DNA of 64,000 bases from Cyanophora paradoxa. Lineage: Eukaryota; Glaucocystophyceae; Cyanophorales; Cyanophoraceae. Both the position numbers and the translations under genes were made by a program. Shown here piece by piece: positions 1-12,077 of this stretch. Each line of letters opens with the position of its first letter. Positions within the stretch are counted from its first letter, which is position 1. Location of the stretch: NCBI GenBank assembly GCA_004431415.1, contig QPMI01000133.1:1-64000 (forward strand). Reading direction: 5' to 3'. The notes under the pieces were generated by a model, which did not search any database, was not told the DNA's origin, and saw only the letters and a program-made list of their open reading frames with translations.

Positions 1-1401
1 GAGAGAGGAGAGGGGGGAGGGGCGGAGACGGGAGCCTTGCCGTGCTGATGCGTCCCGATTTGCGCTGCAGCTCTCGGGCCCTGTATCGGCGCGGCGAGCG
101 CAAGAGGCTTCCCTGCACAGCACGCGGTGCGCCTGGGCCCGCGCCGGGGGCGCCGCCCCATCGGCCGATGCGAAGGCTGCGCTGGGTCGCAGGGCGAGCG
201 CAGGCCGCTCGATCTCGCGCCGACGCTCTCGCCTCGCCTACGGCCTCACGGCGGGGCGCGCCAGATCCCTTCAGGGGGTACAGAGGTGCGCCCGAGCCCC
301 TAGAGGGGGACGGCGGGCGGGTGGGGGGGAGGGGGCGGGAGGGGGGGGGGGGCGAGAGAGGAGAGCGGGGGAGGGGGCGGAGACGGGGAGCCTTGCCGTG
401 CTGATGCGTCCCGATTTGCGCTGCAGCTCTCGGCCCTGTATCGGCGCGGCGAGCGGCAAGAGGCTTCCCCTGCACAGCACGCCGGTGCGCCTGGGCCCGC
501 GCCGGGGGCGCCGCCCCATCGGCCGATGCGAAGGCTGCGCTGGGTCGCAGGGCGAGCGCAGGCCGCGCGATCTCGCGCCGACGCTCTCGCCTCGCCTACG
601 GCCTCACGGCGGGGCGCGCCAGATCCCTTCAGGGGGGTACAGAGGTGCGCCCCGAGCCCCTAGAGGGGGACGGCGGGCGGGTAGGGGGGGAGGGGGCGGG
701 GGGGGGGGGGGGGAGGGGGGCGAGAGAGGAGCGGGGGAGGGCGGAGACGGGAGCCTTGCCGTGCTGATGCGTCCCGATTTGCGCTGCAGCTCTCGGGCCT
801 GTATCGGCGCGGCGAGCGGCAAGAGGCTTCCCCTGCACAGCACGCCGGTGCGCCTGGGCCCGCGCCGGGGCGCCGCCCCATCGGCCGATGCGAAGGCTGC
901 GCTGGGTCGCAGGGCGAGCGCAGGCCGCGCGATCTCGCGCGACGCTCTCGCCTCGCCTACGGCCTCACGGCGGGCGCGCCAGATCCCTTCAGGGGGTACA
1001 GAGGTGCGCCCCGAGCCCCTAGAGGGGGACGGCGGGCGGGGGGGGGGGGGGGGGGAGGGGGGAGGGGGGGGCGAGAGAGGAGAGGCGGGGGAGGGGCGGA
1101 GACGGGAGCCTTGCCCGTGCTGATGCGTCCCGATTTGCGCTGCAGCTCTCGGGCCCTGTATCGGCGCGGCGAGCGGCAAGAGGCTTCCCCTGCACAGCAC
1201 GCCGGTGCGCCTGGGCCCGCGCCGGGGGCGCCGCCCCATCGGCCGATGCGAAGACTGCGCTGGGTCGCAGGGCGAGCGCAGGCCGCGCGATCTCGCGCCG
1301 ACGCTCTCGCCTCGCCTACGGCCTCACGGCGGGGCGCGCCAGATCCCTTCAGGGGGGTACAGAGGTGCGCCCCGAGCCCCTAGAGGGGGACGGCGGGGGG
1401 T

Positions 1402-1443
<42 letters not shown>

Positions 1444-2083
1444 GGGGGGCGAGAGAGGAGAGGCGGGGGAGGGGCGGAGACGGAGCCTTGCCGTGCTGAT
1501 GCGTCCCGATTTGTGCTGCAGCTCTCGGGCCCTGTATCGGCGTGGCGATGCAAGAGGCTTCCCCTGCACAGCACGCCGGTGCGCCTGGGCCGCGCCGGGG
1601 GCGCCGCCCATCGGCCGATGCGAAGGCTGCGCTGGGTCGCAGGGCGAGCGCAGGCCGCTCGATCTCGCACGACGCTCTCGCCTCGCCTACGGCCTCACGG
1701 CGGGGCGCGCCAGATCCCTTCAGGGGGTTAAGAGGTGCGCCCCGAGCCCCTAGAGGGGACGGCGGGCGGTAGAGGGAGGGGCGGGAGGGGAGGGGGCGAG
1801 AGAGGAGAGGGGGGAGGGGCGGAGACGGGAGCCTGCCGTGCTGATGCGTCCCTATTTGCGCTGCAGCTCTCGGCCCTGTATCGGCGCGGCGAGCGCAAGA
1901 GGCTTCCCTGCACAGCACGCCGGTGCGCCTGGGCCCGCGCCGGGGCGCCGCCCCATCGGCCGATGCGAAGGCTGCGCTGGGTCGCAGGGCGAGCGCAGGC
2001 CGCTCGATCTCGCGCTGACGCTCTCGCCTCGCTACGGCCTCACGCGGGCGCGCCAGACCCCTTCAGGGGTACAGAGGGGTTAG
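1..2083 (+). repeat. Satellite array A, ~360-bp GC-rich unit, plus orientation
   Basis: About six head-to-tail copies. The landmark gatgcgtcccgat recurs near 47, 403, 765, 1121, 1499 and 1844, a spacing of 345-378 bp. Most of the length variation lies in a G-rich tract at the end of each unit; the longest is an almost pure G run around 1398-1442. Each unit contains ggcgcgcc and a gggggtacagagg segment. The array runs off the left edge, and its last copy decays near 2,075. The long open frames here on both strands are Arg/Pro/Gly-rich by-products of the composition; I see no RNA gene or protein in the unit. Confidence 0.95.
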
Positions 2084-3814
2084 CCGGGGGCAAGCTGCCC
2101 CCGCGGCCCTCGAACCGCGTACCCCCGGTACGCGGCCCGGGCCGACCCCCCACCACTGACGCCCTGCGAGGGCACTACCAGGGCACGTCGGCGGGTAGAT
2201 GATCTAGATCTAAATTAAAGACATCGCGGTCCTTACTGATGTATTCGCTGGGTCCCACCCTCGCTGCCCCGGCCCCGCGCGCGCCCCTAGCCTCGAACCT
2301 CGAACCACGAGCAGAAAGGGCGATCGGCCTCATTATCCAGAGCTGCGGACCTGAAGCGCTTTAAAACGCATATAGGTTTCTGTTTCAAAGCGTTGCACGT
2401 GTACCGTATACGTATGCGAATGATGCCTATGACTAGAACTGTCCTTTTTTTCCCCGTGATGCGTCGTATATTCAGGAACACCGCAGTACAGACTCCTACC
2501 TACTCCTTAGGTGGCCAAATATACGTATACTAGCCTGCCCAGGGCTCCTGCCGTCACTGGCCCCGACTCCCCAGGGCTTCAGACCCAGCAGACAGAGAGG
2601 TGGGAAGGGCGCTGAGAGCACCCGCGCAGTGATCATGAGTAGCCGACGGAGGACGCCCCCCACAGGTGATAATCTACGATGAGATTGGGCGAGGCCAAGG
2701 TTTCGAATTCGTCGGGTGGGCAGCCGGGTTCGGCATACGGAAGGAGTGAGAGGGGGTGGCGCATTGGGGGGTGGGACGCATGGGGACGGAGCTCGAGACA
2801 CCATGGGCGCCGGCAAAGGGCTGGAGGCCTAGGGGCGGGGCGCGGGGCTGGGGCAACTAGGCGAGCGAGAGAGGGGTGAAGGGGGGCCTGGGTTCGGGCA
2901 TTCGCTGACGTCGACGCTGATGGTGGGGGAGGCGGGGGTTCAGGATCGATATCTGGCCATGGGGCTGCGATGGAGGGCGAGGTACGGTGGGCCGGCGACG
3001 GCGTGAGGGGCGGAGTTGGGCGGGAGTGGCGAGCTGGAGGGGGCAATTAATTGCAAGGAGGTTCTCGGGCGCGGGGCAGCGGCTAAGGGCGCAGGCTGGG
3101 TTCGGGAACGCGTGCGCACGGTTTAGGCATGCGCAAATGGGCCCTTAAGCTTCTTGTAGTCGACGCAGATCTAGAGGAGCTATCGTTGCCTGCTGTGTGT
3201 CGGTGCTATCGAGCTGCAGCTTAACCTGCAGCACACGTGCAGCGTCGATATCTTGAACGCTAGTGCTGCAGTCCGGCCGCGGATCCGGATCCTCTGGTCA
3301 GAATATTAATGTCGTACCAAAACATGCTAGCACAACGTTATGTAGCCTTTTCAACGACTGTTAATGATATGTCTAGATAGTATAGCTGTTGTTCGTCCAG
3401 GAGCCTGCATGTGCAAGATGTTGTCTTGCATCGCACCTAGGCCTGTGCAGCTGCTGAGCCTTCCTTCAACTTTGAATTTCTGTTGACGAGGTGTAGTTCT
3501 ATGACAGCTAAATATATCGTTTGAACGCCCTTTAAAAGAGCTTTCAGAATATGTAAAGATGTCGGGGTTCAAAATTGCTCTTTTTCGAAGAAGAGCCAAC
3601 GAGATGTTCCGATGCGACAAAATCCTCAACATGTCGAATCACTCAGTGATCATGACCAGCTGACTCATCAAACCCGAGCCATGGCGACCAGTCTAGAAAA
3701 GCATAAAAGATGAATATAAAGCTTAAAAGAAGCCTGATATCATAGTATATCACTCATTGATTGAAATTCACGTGCGCCTGGGACATGGGGGTGCATGATC
3801 ATGATGAAGAGGCG
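2084..3814. other. Spacer between satellite arrays, no supported gene
   Basis: Mixed-composition sequence with many six- to ten-base palindromes (tgatcatg, ctagatcta, gatatc). The open frames are short and resemble nothing I recognise. I find no tRNA or rRNA. Confidence 0.6.
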
Positions 3815-4575
3815 AGAAGAGCTCTTCAAAGATGGGCGTCGGGGCCTGGAAGCTGCGGAGACTGGCCAGCCGCTGTCCAAACACCATGGGGCCTCTACGG
3901 ACGCAATTGCTAGGGGGCCGGGTGCTTTGCATATTGCTCGAGGGGTACGATGGCGCCTGAGAGACGGGGGAGCATGGAGGGGCGGGAGGGGCTCTTTGGA
4001 GATGGGCGTCGGGGCCTGGACGCTGCGGAGACTGGCGGGCCGCTGTCCAAACACCATGGGGCCTCTACGGACGCAATTGCTAGGGGGCCGGGTGCTTTGC
4101 ATATTGCTCGAGGGGTACGATGGCGCCTGAGAGACGGGGGAGCATGGAGGGGCGGGAGGGGCTCTTTGGAGATGGGCGTCGGGGCCTGGACGCTGCGGAG
4201 ACTGGCGAGCCGCTGTGCAGACGGCACAGGGTCTCTACGGACGCAATTGCTAGGGGGCCGGGTGCTTAGCATATTGCTCGAGGGGTACGATGGCGCTTGA
4301 GAGACGGGGGAGCATGGAGGGGCGGGAGGGGCTCTTTGGAGATGGGCGTCGGGGCCTGGACGCTGCGGAGACTGGCGGGCCGCTGTCCAAACACCATGGG
4401 GCCTCTACGGACGCAATTGCTAGGGGGCCGGGTGCTTAGCATATTGATCGAGGGGTACGATGGCGCCTGAGAGACGGGGGATCATGGAGGGGCGGGAGGG
4501 GAAGGCGGGAGGGGCCGGGCTCTTTGGAGATGGGCGTCGGGGCCTGGACACTGCGGAGACTGGCTGGTCGAAGGC
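3815..4575. repeat. 170-bp tandem repeat, five copies
   Basis: The landmark gatgggcgtcggggcctgga recurs at 3831, 4001, 4171, 4341 and 4529. Spacing is exactly 170 bp three times, then 188 bp because of an 18-base duplication of the gggaggggc stretch. Copies differ by point changes; for example the copy from 4171 has a variant block near 4213-4232. The last copy loses similarity after about 4,570, where a short direct repeat (cttccagacgcgattgtcaag-like, about 4603 and 4645) follows. Confidence 0.93.
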
Positions 4576-4880
4576 AGCCATCAAGAGGAGCCTCTAGTTC
4601 TCCAGACGCGATTGTCAAGTGGCAGCTTCAGCGCAGGAAGCTTCCAGACGCGATTGTCAAGTGGCAGTGGAGCCCGCCAGTACTAGTGCAGCGCTAGCGT
4701 CAGCCGAACCCATGTCGTAAATCGGAGGCTGGAAATTAAACTGGAGACAGTGGCATCTACACCTCGCGAAACTGACAGTGACAACGATCAGAGGGCTGGC
4801 CATTCGAACACGGTCGTACAAATATAGGAAATATTAATGGGCTAATGGGCGGGGCGATAACTAATGGGCGGGGCCAAGTG
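4576..4880. other. Short spacer, no gene seen
   Basis: A short direct repeat of the cagacgcgattgtcaagtgg block, then AT-richer sequence. Two copies of taatgggcggggc sit immediately before array B. Confidence 0.6.
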
Positions 4881-7800
4881 CCACCACCGTGCTGTGCAGG
4901 GGAAGCCTCTTGCCGCTCGCCGCGCCGATACAGGGCCCGAGAGCTGCAGCGCAAATCGGGACGCATCAGCACGGCAAGGCTCCCGTCTCCGCCCCCTCCC
5001 CCGCCTCTCCTCTCTCGCCCCCGTCCACCTTTCGCCCGCCCCCTCCCCCCCTACCCCCGCGCTGTCCCCCTCTAGGGGCTCGGGGCGCACCTCTGTACCC
5101 CCCTGAAGGGATCTGGCGCGCCCCGCCGTGAGGCCGTAGGCGAGGCGAGAGCGTCGGCGCGAGATCGCGCGGCCTGCGCTCGCCTGCGACCAGCGCAGCC
5201 TTCGCATCGGCCGATGGGGCGGCGCCCCGGCGCGGGCCCAGGCGCACCGGCGTGCTGTGCAGGGGAAGCCTCTTGCCGCTCGCCGCGCCGATACAGGGCC
5301 CGAGAGCTGCAGCGCAAATCGGGACGCATCAGCACGGCAAGGCTCCCGTCTCCGCCCCCTTCCCCGCCTCTCCTCTCTCGCCCCCCTCCCCCCTCCCCGC
5401 CCCCTCCCCCTAGCCCCCGCCGTCCCCTCTAGGGGCTCGGGGCGCACCTCTGTACCCCCTGAAGGGATCTGGCGCGCCCCGCCGTGAGGCCGTAGGCGAG
5501 GCGAGAGCGTCGGTGCGAGATCGAGCGGCCTGCGCTCGCCCTGCGACCCAGCGCAGCCTTCGCATCGGCCGATGGGGCGGCGCCCCCGGCGCGGGCCCAG
5601 GCGCACCGGCGTGCTGTGCAGGGGAAGCCTCTTGCCGCTCGCCGCGCCGATACAGGGCCCGAGAGCTGCAGCGCAAATCGGGACGCATCAGCACGGCAAG
5701 GCTCCCGTCTCCGCCCCCTCCCCGCCTCTCCTCTCTCGCCCCCGTCCACCTTTCGCCCGCCCCTCCCCCCTACCCCCGCCGTCCCCTCTAGGGGCTCGGG
5801 GCGCACCTCTGTACCCCCTGAAGGGATCTGGCGCGCCCCGCCGTGAGGCCGTAGGCGAGGCGAGAGCGTCGGCGCGAGATCGCGCGGCCTGCGCTCGCCC
5901 TGCGACCCAGCGCAGCCTGCGCATCGGCCGATGGGGCGGCGCCCCCGGCGCGGGCCCAGGCTCACCGCCGTGCTGTGCAGGGGAAGCCTCTTGCCGCTCG
6001 CCGCGCCGATACAGGGCCCGAGAGCTGCAGCACAAATCGGGACGCATCAGCACGGCAAGGCTCCCGTCTCCGCCCCCTCCCCCGCCTCTCCTCTCTCGCC
6101 CCCCTCCCTCCCCGCCCCCCCCCCCCCCCCCCCCACCCCCCGCCGTCCCCCTCTAGGGGCTCGGGGCGCACCTCTGTACCCCCCTGAAGGGATCTGGCGC
6201 GCCCGCCGTGAGGCCGTAGGCGAGGCGAGAGCGTCGGCGCGAGATCGCGCGGCCTGCGATCGCCCTGCGACCCAGCGCGGTCTGCGCATCGGCCGATGGG
6301 GCGGCGCCCCCGGCGCGGGCCCAGGCGCACCGGCGTGCTGTGCAGGGGAAGCCTCTTGCCGCTCGCCGCGCCGATACAGGGCCCGAGAGCTGCAGCACAA
6401 ATCGGGACGCATCAGCACGGCAAGGCTCCCGTCTCCGCCCCCTCCCCCGCCTCTCCTCTCTCGCCCCCCTCCCCCTCCCCGCCCCCCCCCCCCCCCCCCC
6501 CACCCCCGCCGTCCCCCTCTAGGGGCTCGGGGCGCACCTCTGTACCCCCCTGAAGGGATCTGGCGCGCCCCGCCGTGAGGCCGTAGGCGAGGCGAGAGCG
6601 TCGGCGCGAGATCGAGCGGCCTGCGCTCGCCCTGCGACCCAGCGCAGCCTGCGCATCGGCCGATGGGGCGGCGCCCCCGGCGCGGGCCCAGGCGCACCGG
6701 CGTGCTGTGCAGGGGAAGCCTCTTGCCGCTCGCCGCGCCGATACAAGGCCCGAGAGCTGCAGCGCAAATCGGGACGCATCAGCACGGCAAGGCTCCCCTC
6801 TCCGCCCCCTCCCCGCCTCTCCTCTCTCGCCCCCTCCCCCTCCCGCCCCCTCCCCCCTACCCGCCCGCCGTCCCCCTCTAGGGGCTCGGGGCGCACCTCT
6901 GTACCCCCCTGAAGGGATCTGGCGCGCCCCGCCGTGAGGCCGTAGGCGAGGCGAGAGCGTCGGCGCGAGATCGCGCGGCCTGCGATCGCCCTGCGACCCA
7001 GCGCGGTCTGCGCATCGGCCGATGGGGCGGCGCCCCCGGCGCGGGCCCAGGCGCTCCGGCGTGCTGTGCAGGGGAAGCCTCTTGCCGCTCGCCGCGCCGA
7101 TACAGGGCCCGAGAGCTGCAGCGCAAATCGGGACGCATCAGCACGGCAAGGCTCCCGTCTCCGCCCCCTCCCCCGCCTCTCCTCTCTCGCCCCCCTCCCC
7201 CTCCCCGCCCCCTCCCTCCTACCCCCCCGCCGTCCCCCTCTAGGGGCTCGGGGCGCACCTCTGTACCCCCCTGAAGGGATCTGGCGCGCCCCGCCGTGAG
7301 GCCGTAGGCGAGGCGAGAGCGTCGGCGCGAGATCGCGCGGCCTGCGCTCGCCCTGCGACCCAGCGCGGCCTGCGCATCGGCCGATGGGGCGGCGCCCCCG
7401 GCGCGGGCCCAGGCGCACCGCCGTGCTGTGCAGGGGAAGCCTCTTGCCGCTCGCCGCGCCGATACAGGGCCCGAGAGCTGCATCGCAAATCGGGACGCAT
7501 CAGCACGGCAAGGCTCCCGTCTCCGCCCCATCCCCCGCCTCTCCTCTCTCGCCCCCCTCCCCCTCCCCGCCCCCTCCCCCCTACCCGCCCGCCGTCCCCC
7601 TCTAGAGGCTCGGGGCGCACCTCTGTACCCCCCTGAAGGGATCTGGCGCGCCCCGCCGTGAGGCCGTAGGCGAGGCGAGAGCGTCGGCGCGAGATCGCGC
7701 GGCCTGCGCTCGCCCTGCGACCCAGCGCAGCCTGCGCATCGGCCGATGGGGCGGCGCCCCCGGCGCGGGCCCAGGCGCACCGGCGTGCTGTGCAGGGAAG

Positions 7801-9245
7801 CCTCTTGCCGCTCGCCGCGCCGATACAAGGCCCGAGAGCTGCAGCGCAAATCGGGACGCATCAGCACGGCAAGGCTCCCGTCTCCGCCCCTCCCCCGCCT
7901 CTCCTCTCTCGCCCCCTCCCCCTCCCCGCCCCCTCCCCCCTACCCCCCGCCGTCCCCCTCTAGGGGCTCGGGGCGCACCTCTGTACCCCCTGAAGGGATC
8001 TGGCGCGCCCCGCCGTGAGGCCGTAGGCGAGGCGAGAGCGTCGGCGCGAGATCGCGCGGCCTGCGCTCGCCCTGCGACCCAGCGCGGCCTGCGCATCGGC
8101 CGATGGGCGGCGCCCCCGGCGCGGGCCCAGGCGCACCGCCGTGCTGTGCAGGGGAAGCCTCTTGCCGCTCGCCGCGCCGATACAGGGCCCGAGAGCTGCA
8201 TCGCAAATCGGGACGCATCAGCACGGCAAGGCTCCCGTCTCCGCCCCATCCCCCGCCTCTCCTCTCTCGCCCCCCTCCCCCCTCCCCGCCCCCTCCCCCC
8301 CTACCCGCCCGCCGTCCCCCTCTAGAGGCTCGGGGCGCACCTCTGTACCCCCCTGAAGGGATCTGGCGCGCCCCGCCGTGAGGCCGTAGGCGAGGCGAGA
8401 GCGTCGGCGCGAGATCGCGCGGCCTGCGCTCGCCCTGCGACCCAGCGCAGCCTGCGCATCGGCCGATGGGGCGGCGCCCCCGGCGCGGGCCCAGGCGCAC
8501 CGGCGTGCTGTGCAGGGGAAGCCTCTTGCCGCTCGCCGCGCCGATACAAGGCCCGAGAGCTGCAGCGCAAATCGGGACGCATCAGCACGGCAAGGCTCCC
8601 GTCTCCGCCCCCTCCCCCGCCTCTCCTCTCTCGCCCCCCTCCCCCTCCCCGCCCCCTCCCCCCTACCCCCCCGCCGTCCCCCTCTAGGGGCTCGGGGCGC
8701 ACCTCTGTACCCCCCTGAAGGGATCTGGCGCGCCCCGCCGTGAGGCCGTAGGCGAGGCGAGAGCGTCGGCGCGAGATCGCGCGGCCTGCGCTCGCCCTGC
8801 GACCCAGCGCGGCCTGCGCATCGGCCGATGGGGCGGCGCCCCCGGCGCGGGCCCAGGCGCACCGGCGTGCTGTGCAGGGGAAGCCTCTTGCCGCTCGCCG
8901 CGCCGATACAAGGCCCGAGAGCTGCAGCGCAAATCGGGACGCATCAGCACGGCAAGGCTCCCGTCTCCGCCCCCTCCCCCGCCTCTCCTCTCTCGCCCCC
9001 CTCCCCCTCCCCGCCCCCTCCCCCCTACCCCCCGCCGTCCCCCTCTAGGGGCTCGGGGCGCACCTCTGTACCCCCCTGAAGGGATCTGGCACGCTCCGCC
9101 GTGAGGCCGTAGGCGAGGCGAGAGCGTCAGCGCGAGATCGAGCGGCCTGCGCTCGCCCTGCGACCCAGCGCAGCCTGCGCATCGGCCGATGGGGCGGCGC
9201 CTCCGGCGCGGGCTTAATGGCACCGGCGTGCTGTGCAGGTGAAGC
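4881..9245 (-). repeat. Satellite array B, same ~360-bp unit, minus orientation, dimeric substructure
   Basis: About twelve copies in the opposite orientation to array A. The landmark atcgggacgcatc recurs near 4957, 5318, 5677, 6038, 6405, 6767, 7128, 7489, 7850, 8207, 8569 and 8935, about 361 bp apart. Sequence variants alternate between neighbouring units. The block cagcgcggc/tctgcgc is at about 6273, 6999, 7361, 8080 and 8805, while intervening units have cagcgcagc. The variant gcatcgcaaat occurs at about 7480 and 8200, and tctagaggctc at about 7601 and 8321. This points to a ~720-bp two-unit higher-order repeat in the right part. Confidence 0.93.
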
Positions 9246-12077
9246 TAGGCCTCGTGCAGCCTTCGCAGCGGGATTCGATCTGCAGCATGTAGGAGGCCGT
9301 CAGCGGCGCTCGGCGCAGGCGGCGGCGAGGGCTGGGAAGACCCCCGAACGAGATTTAGCATGCTGTTAGAAGGTCGCGCTGGCCCAGTCAGTCCACGTGC
9401 GCGTATCCGTGAGCCAGGAGCACGAATGGACCTGCTTTGGGACGTCAGCGGCGCGCGGCACACGGAGCTGCGAGGGCGGCGCAGGACGACGCTCCGCAGA
9501 GAACGTACATTGCATATGTCGAGTGCGCGTGCTCCAGACCCAGGCTGTAGCGGTGAATGAGGAGGCCCGGCTGTCAACAAACGCACAGATTGTGCGCAGG
9601 GCAAGGGGGGAGCGCGCCATGGAGAACGGAGCTCGCCACGCAAAGAGCTCTCTGCGGAGAGTGCGTTGGCAAGCGGCTGAGGTCATGAGCGACCGGGGCG
9701 CACGTAGCGGTGATCGCTGGCTCGTGCGCGGCTTCTGGGCCCGGGAAAACGGCAAGGCGCGGCCGCTCCGGACGCGCAACTACGCATCTATAGCGTACAT
9801 GAAGTTCGAGGATCGTGCGCACGGCCCCGTGCCTGTCGTCTGCGTGCCAAACGCCGTGGCAAGGCGAGCCGACCGCGGGGCGAAAAGGACGGAGGGCTTC
9901 GTCGAGACTGGAACTGGAGAGCATGCGCGCCGATTCAAAGCGAGTGCTGCTAGCGCCGAGCCCACGCGCGCCCTTGGAGCCGAGCTCCAGGCACAGGTTT
10001 CGAATCGCGGCACCCCCGGTGCTCTCTTCCCCCCCCCTCTCGCTTGAAGAACAAGAAAGCGATTCATTTCTCCCAGGTCGATCTTCCTGGCATGCTCCCC
10101 GGGTACGGGTGGTAGCGCCAAGCCGGCCAGCCGGCACCGGCCCGGCCCGGGCTTCTGGGGCCCGGCTTGGCTTGCGGCCAGGCTTGGCCGGCCAGACCGG
10201 ACCGGCCGGGCCGCAGCCGCGGCCGTGGGCCCGGGCCGGGCCCGGCCGGGCCCGGGCCCGGGCCCCGGGCCCGGGGCCGGGGCCCGGGGCGCCGCCGCGC
10301 CGGCCGGGCGCCCGGCCTGCGCTGCTGCGCATGCGCATGACTGCATGGGCCCGCCGGGCCGGGGCGCCGCGCGGGCGGGCCGGCGCCGGCGCCGCCGGGA
10401 CGTGGACGAAGCACCGAACCGGTTTTTGACGGTCGGCGGTTTCCCGACTCCAGCCTTAATTTCTAATTCTAAATTATCGCCCGGTACCTACGTTCGCACT
10501 GCTTCTGCCTGAAGGCTCTTTCCTTCCCAGATCCGATGTACCCCGAATCCCACGCAACTGCATTTTTCCAGCTAAGTATGCGAACCCGAAGCCTGAACTT
10601 CTGGGCGGTGGGCGACCGTGGGCCCTGAAGCCTGAAGGCTGATCATGACTCACTCAGACTCAGTGAAGGCCCGGGCCGCCCGGCCCAGCTGCGGCTGAGC
10701 TGCCCCAGGCCCCCAGCCTGGGGCCCCAGGGCCCCAGGCCCCCAGCACTGGCCAGCAGTGAAGGGCCCCGCGGCCGATTCCGGCCCCGAGTCCCGGGTAC
10801 TATTGGACGGCTCGTAGCACCCGGCTTCCGTACAAAAAAATCGAACACCCGGCTTCCGCAGCCTACTACTAGGCTACTAGCCACTACAGGCCAGTGAGGC
10901 CACCAATGGCCCACCATGGTCTGTGCCACGACTCTGTGGCACTAGTACGCCGCACTACCGGTACAGCAGTCGACCGAACCGTAGTAGTACGGTAGTACCG
11001 GTACACTGCCAGTGTGACAGTTACCGGCAGGCTGCCAGCCTGTGCCAGGCTCTGCCAGGCAGTGCCAGCCTTTAAATTTGCCAGGCCTGCGCCCTCCTCA
11101 GGAGTCAGGGACTCAGGGGCCAGGGCCTGCCAGGCTGCCAGGCTGCTGCCTCAGAGGCTCAGCCTGGGGGCCGGCCCGGCGGCCCCGGCCGGCCCGGCCA
11201 GGGTGGCCCGCCGGGCCGCCGCCCACGTGCATGGCAGGGCCCACTGCAGCTGGGCCAGGGCCCTCAGGGCCTGAGCGGCTGTCGCCGGCTCAGCGGCTGC
11301 AGGGCCTTCGCCTAGTAGCCTACTAAGCCTAGTAGTAGGCTGCAGCGCACTGCGGCAAGCTGATCATCGCCGCTGGACTCATCGCTAAGACTCTCTAGAT
11401 CTGAGAGTCGATCACGTGCACGGGATCGTCGGCCGGGCGATTTGCAAGCAGTTGCAAGCAGCCCGGCAGAGGCGTCAGCGCTGCGATTGAGGCCAAGGTC
11501 ACCCGGGTGCGCGTTCGCTGATGTGCTGGGCGTGCAGCAGCAGGCCTAGGAAGGAGCGGGCCATGCATATGCATTTGGCCAGGGAGAACGAGCCATGCCG
11601 CCGTCTTCTAGATCTAGGCTAGACGAGCCGCTGTGGGCCCGCCTAGACTGAGATCATGACTTGGTGAGTTAATGCGCAGTCATGGTTATAAGCATGCATA
11701 CTTGTACATATACATCTATAGCTATGTGAGCGGGTCTTCGTTAGGCGCGCAACATTAGCCGAGCTCGAGCCGGCCGGATTCGGAGCCTCGGACTCGAGGC
11801 TCGGAGCCGAGCCAGACCACGATATATATCCATACATGTACACGTGGCGCCGGCCAGAAGGCATATAAATATTGTGCAGTGGTCGTGCAAGCGCCGCGGC
11901 GGGCCAGAGAGCGCGAGCGAGGCATCCGTGGCGCCGCCGGAAAGAATGTTTTAACGAGCTCAAGCCCCCGAGACCCGCCAGGCCACCGCGAAGCTTAAGG
12001 CCCCTCATGATCATAATATATAACCGACACCGTCGGGCGCCCGCGCAGCGCAACCCTTTGCAAGTTCAAGCGCCGTA
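9246..12077. other. GC-rich, gene-poor stretch
   Basis: Overlapping open frames of 116-254 codons on both strands at 9,366-10,430 have Arg/Ala/Pro/Gly-rich translations of the kind GC-rich DNA gives in any frame. None shows a motif I recognise. Around 10,140-10,400 the sequence is nearly continuous ggcccgggccgg-type self-complementary words. No RNA gene was seen. Confidence 0.55.
10640..11350. repeat. Palindrome-rich island (cagtgcc/ctgccagg, gtagtagta words)
   Basis: Dense short self-complementary or mirrored words (cagtg/cactg, ctgccagg/cctggcag, ggtacc, ctagtag/ctactag). The same vocabulary returns at 25,740-26,270, 26,700-26,810, 37,560-37,760, 38,160-38,260 and 49,370-49,520. It looks like remains of a dispersed non-coding repeat family; no terminal repeats or coding capacity could be defined. 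Confidence 0.5.

Noticed and set aside
42-2202. Long open frames within satellite array A
   Set aside because: They occur in most frames on both strands, repeat with the unit, break at every G-run length change and have Arg/Pro/Gly-rich compositions. They follow from the repeat, not from selection for protein.
3831-4575. Possible CRISPR-like array
   Set aside because: Whole 170-bp units repeat head to tail without unique spacers; it is an ordinary satellite.
4757-9223. Long minus-strand frames in array B
   Set aside because: Same reason as array A: the frames are translations of the satellite unit.
9366-10429. Overlapping frames of up to 254 codons on both strands
   Set aside because: Extremely GC-rich sequence leaves stops rare in all frames; no domain, no consistent splice structure.
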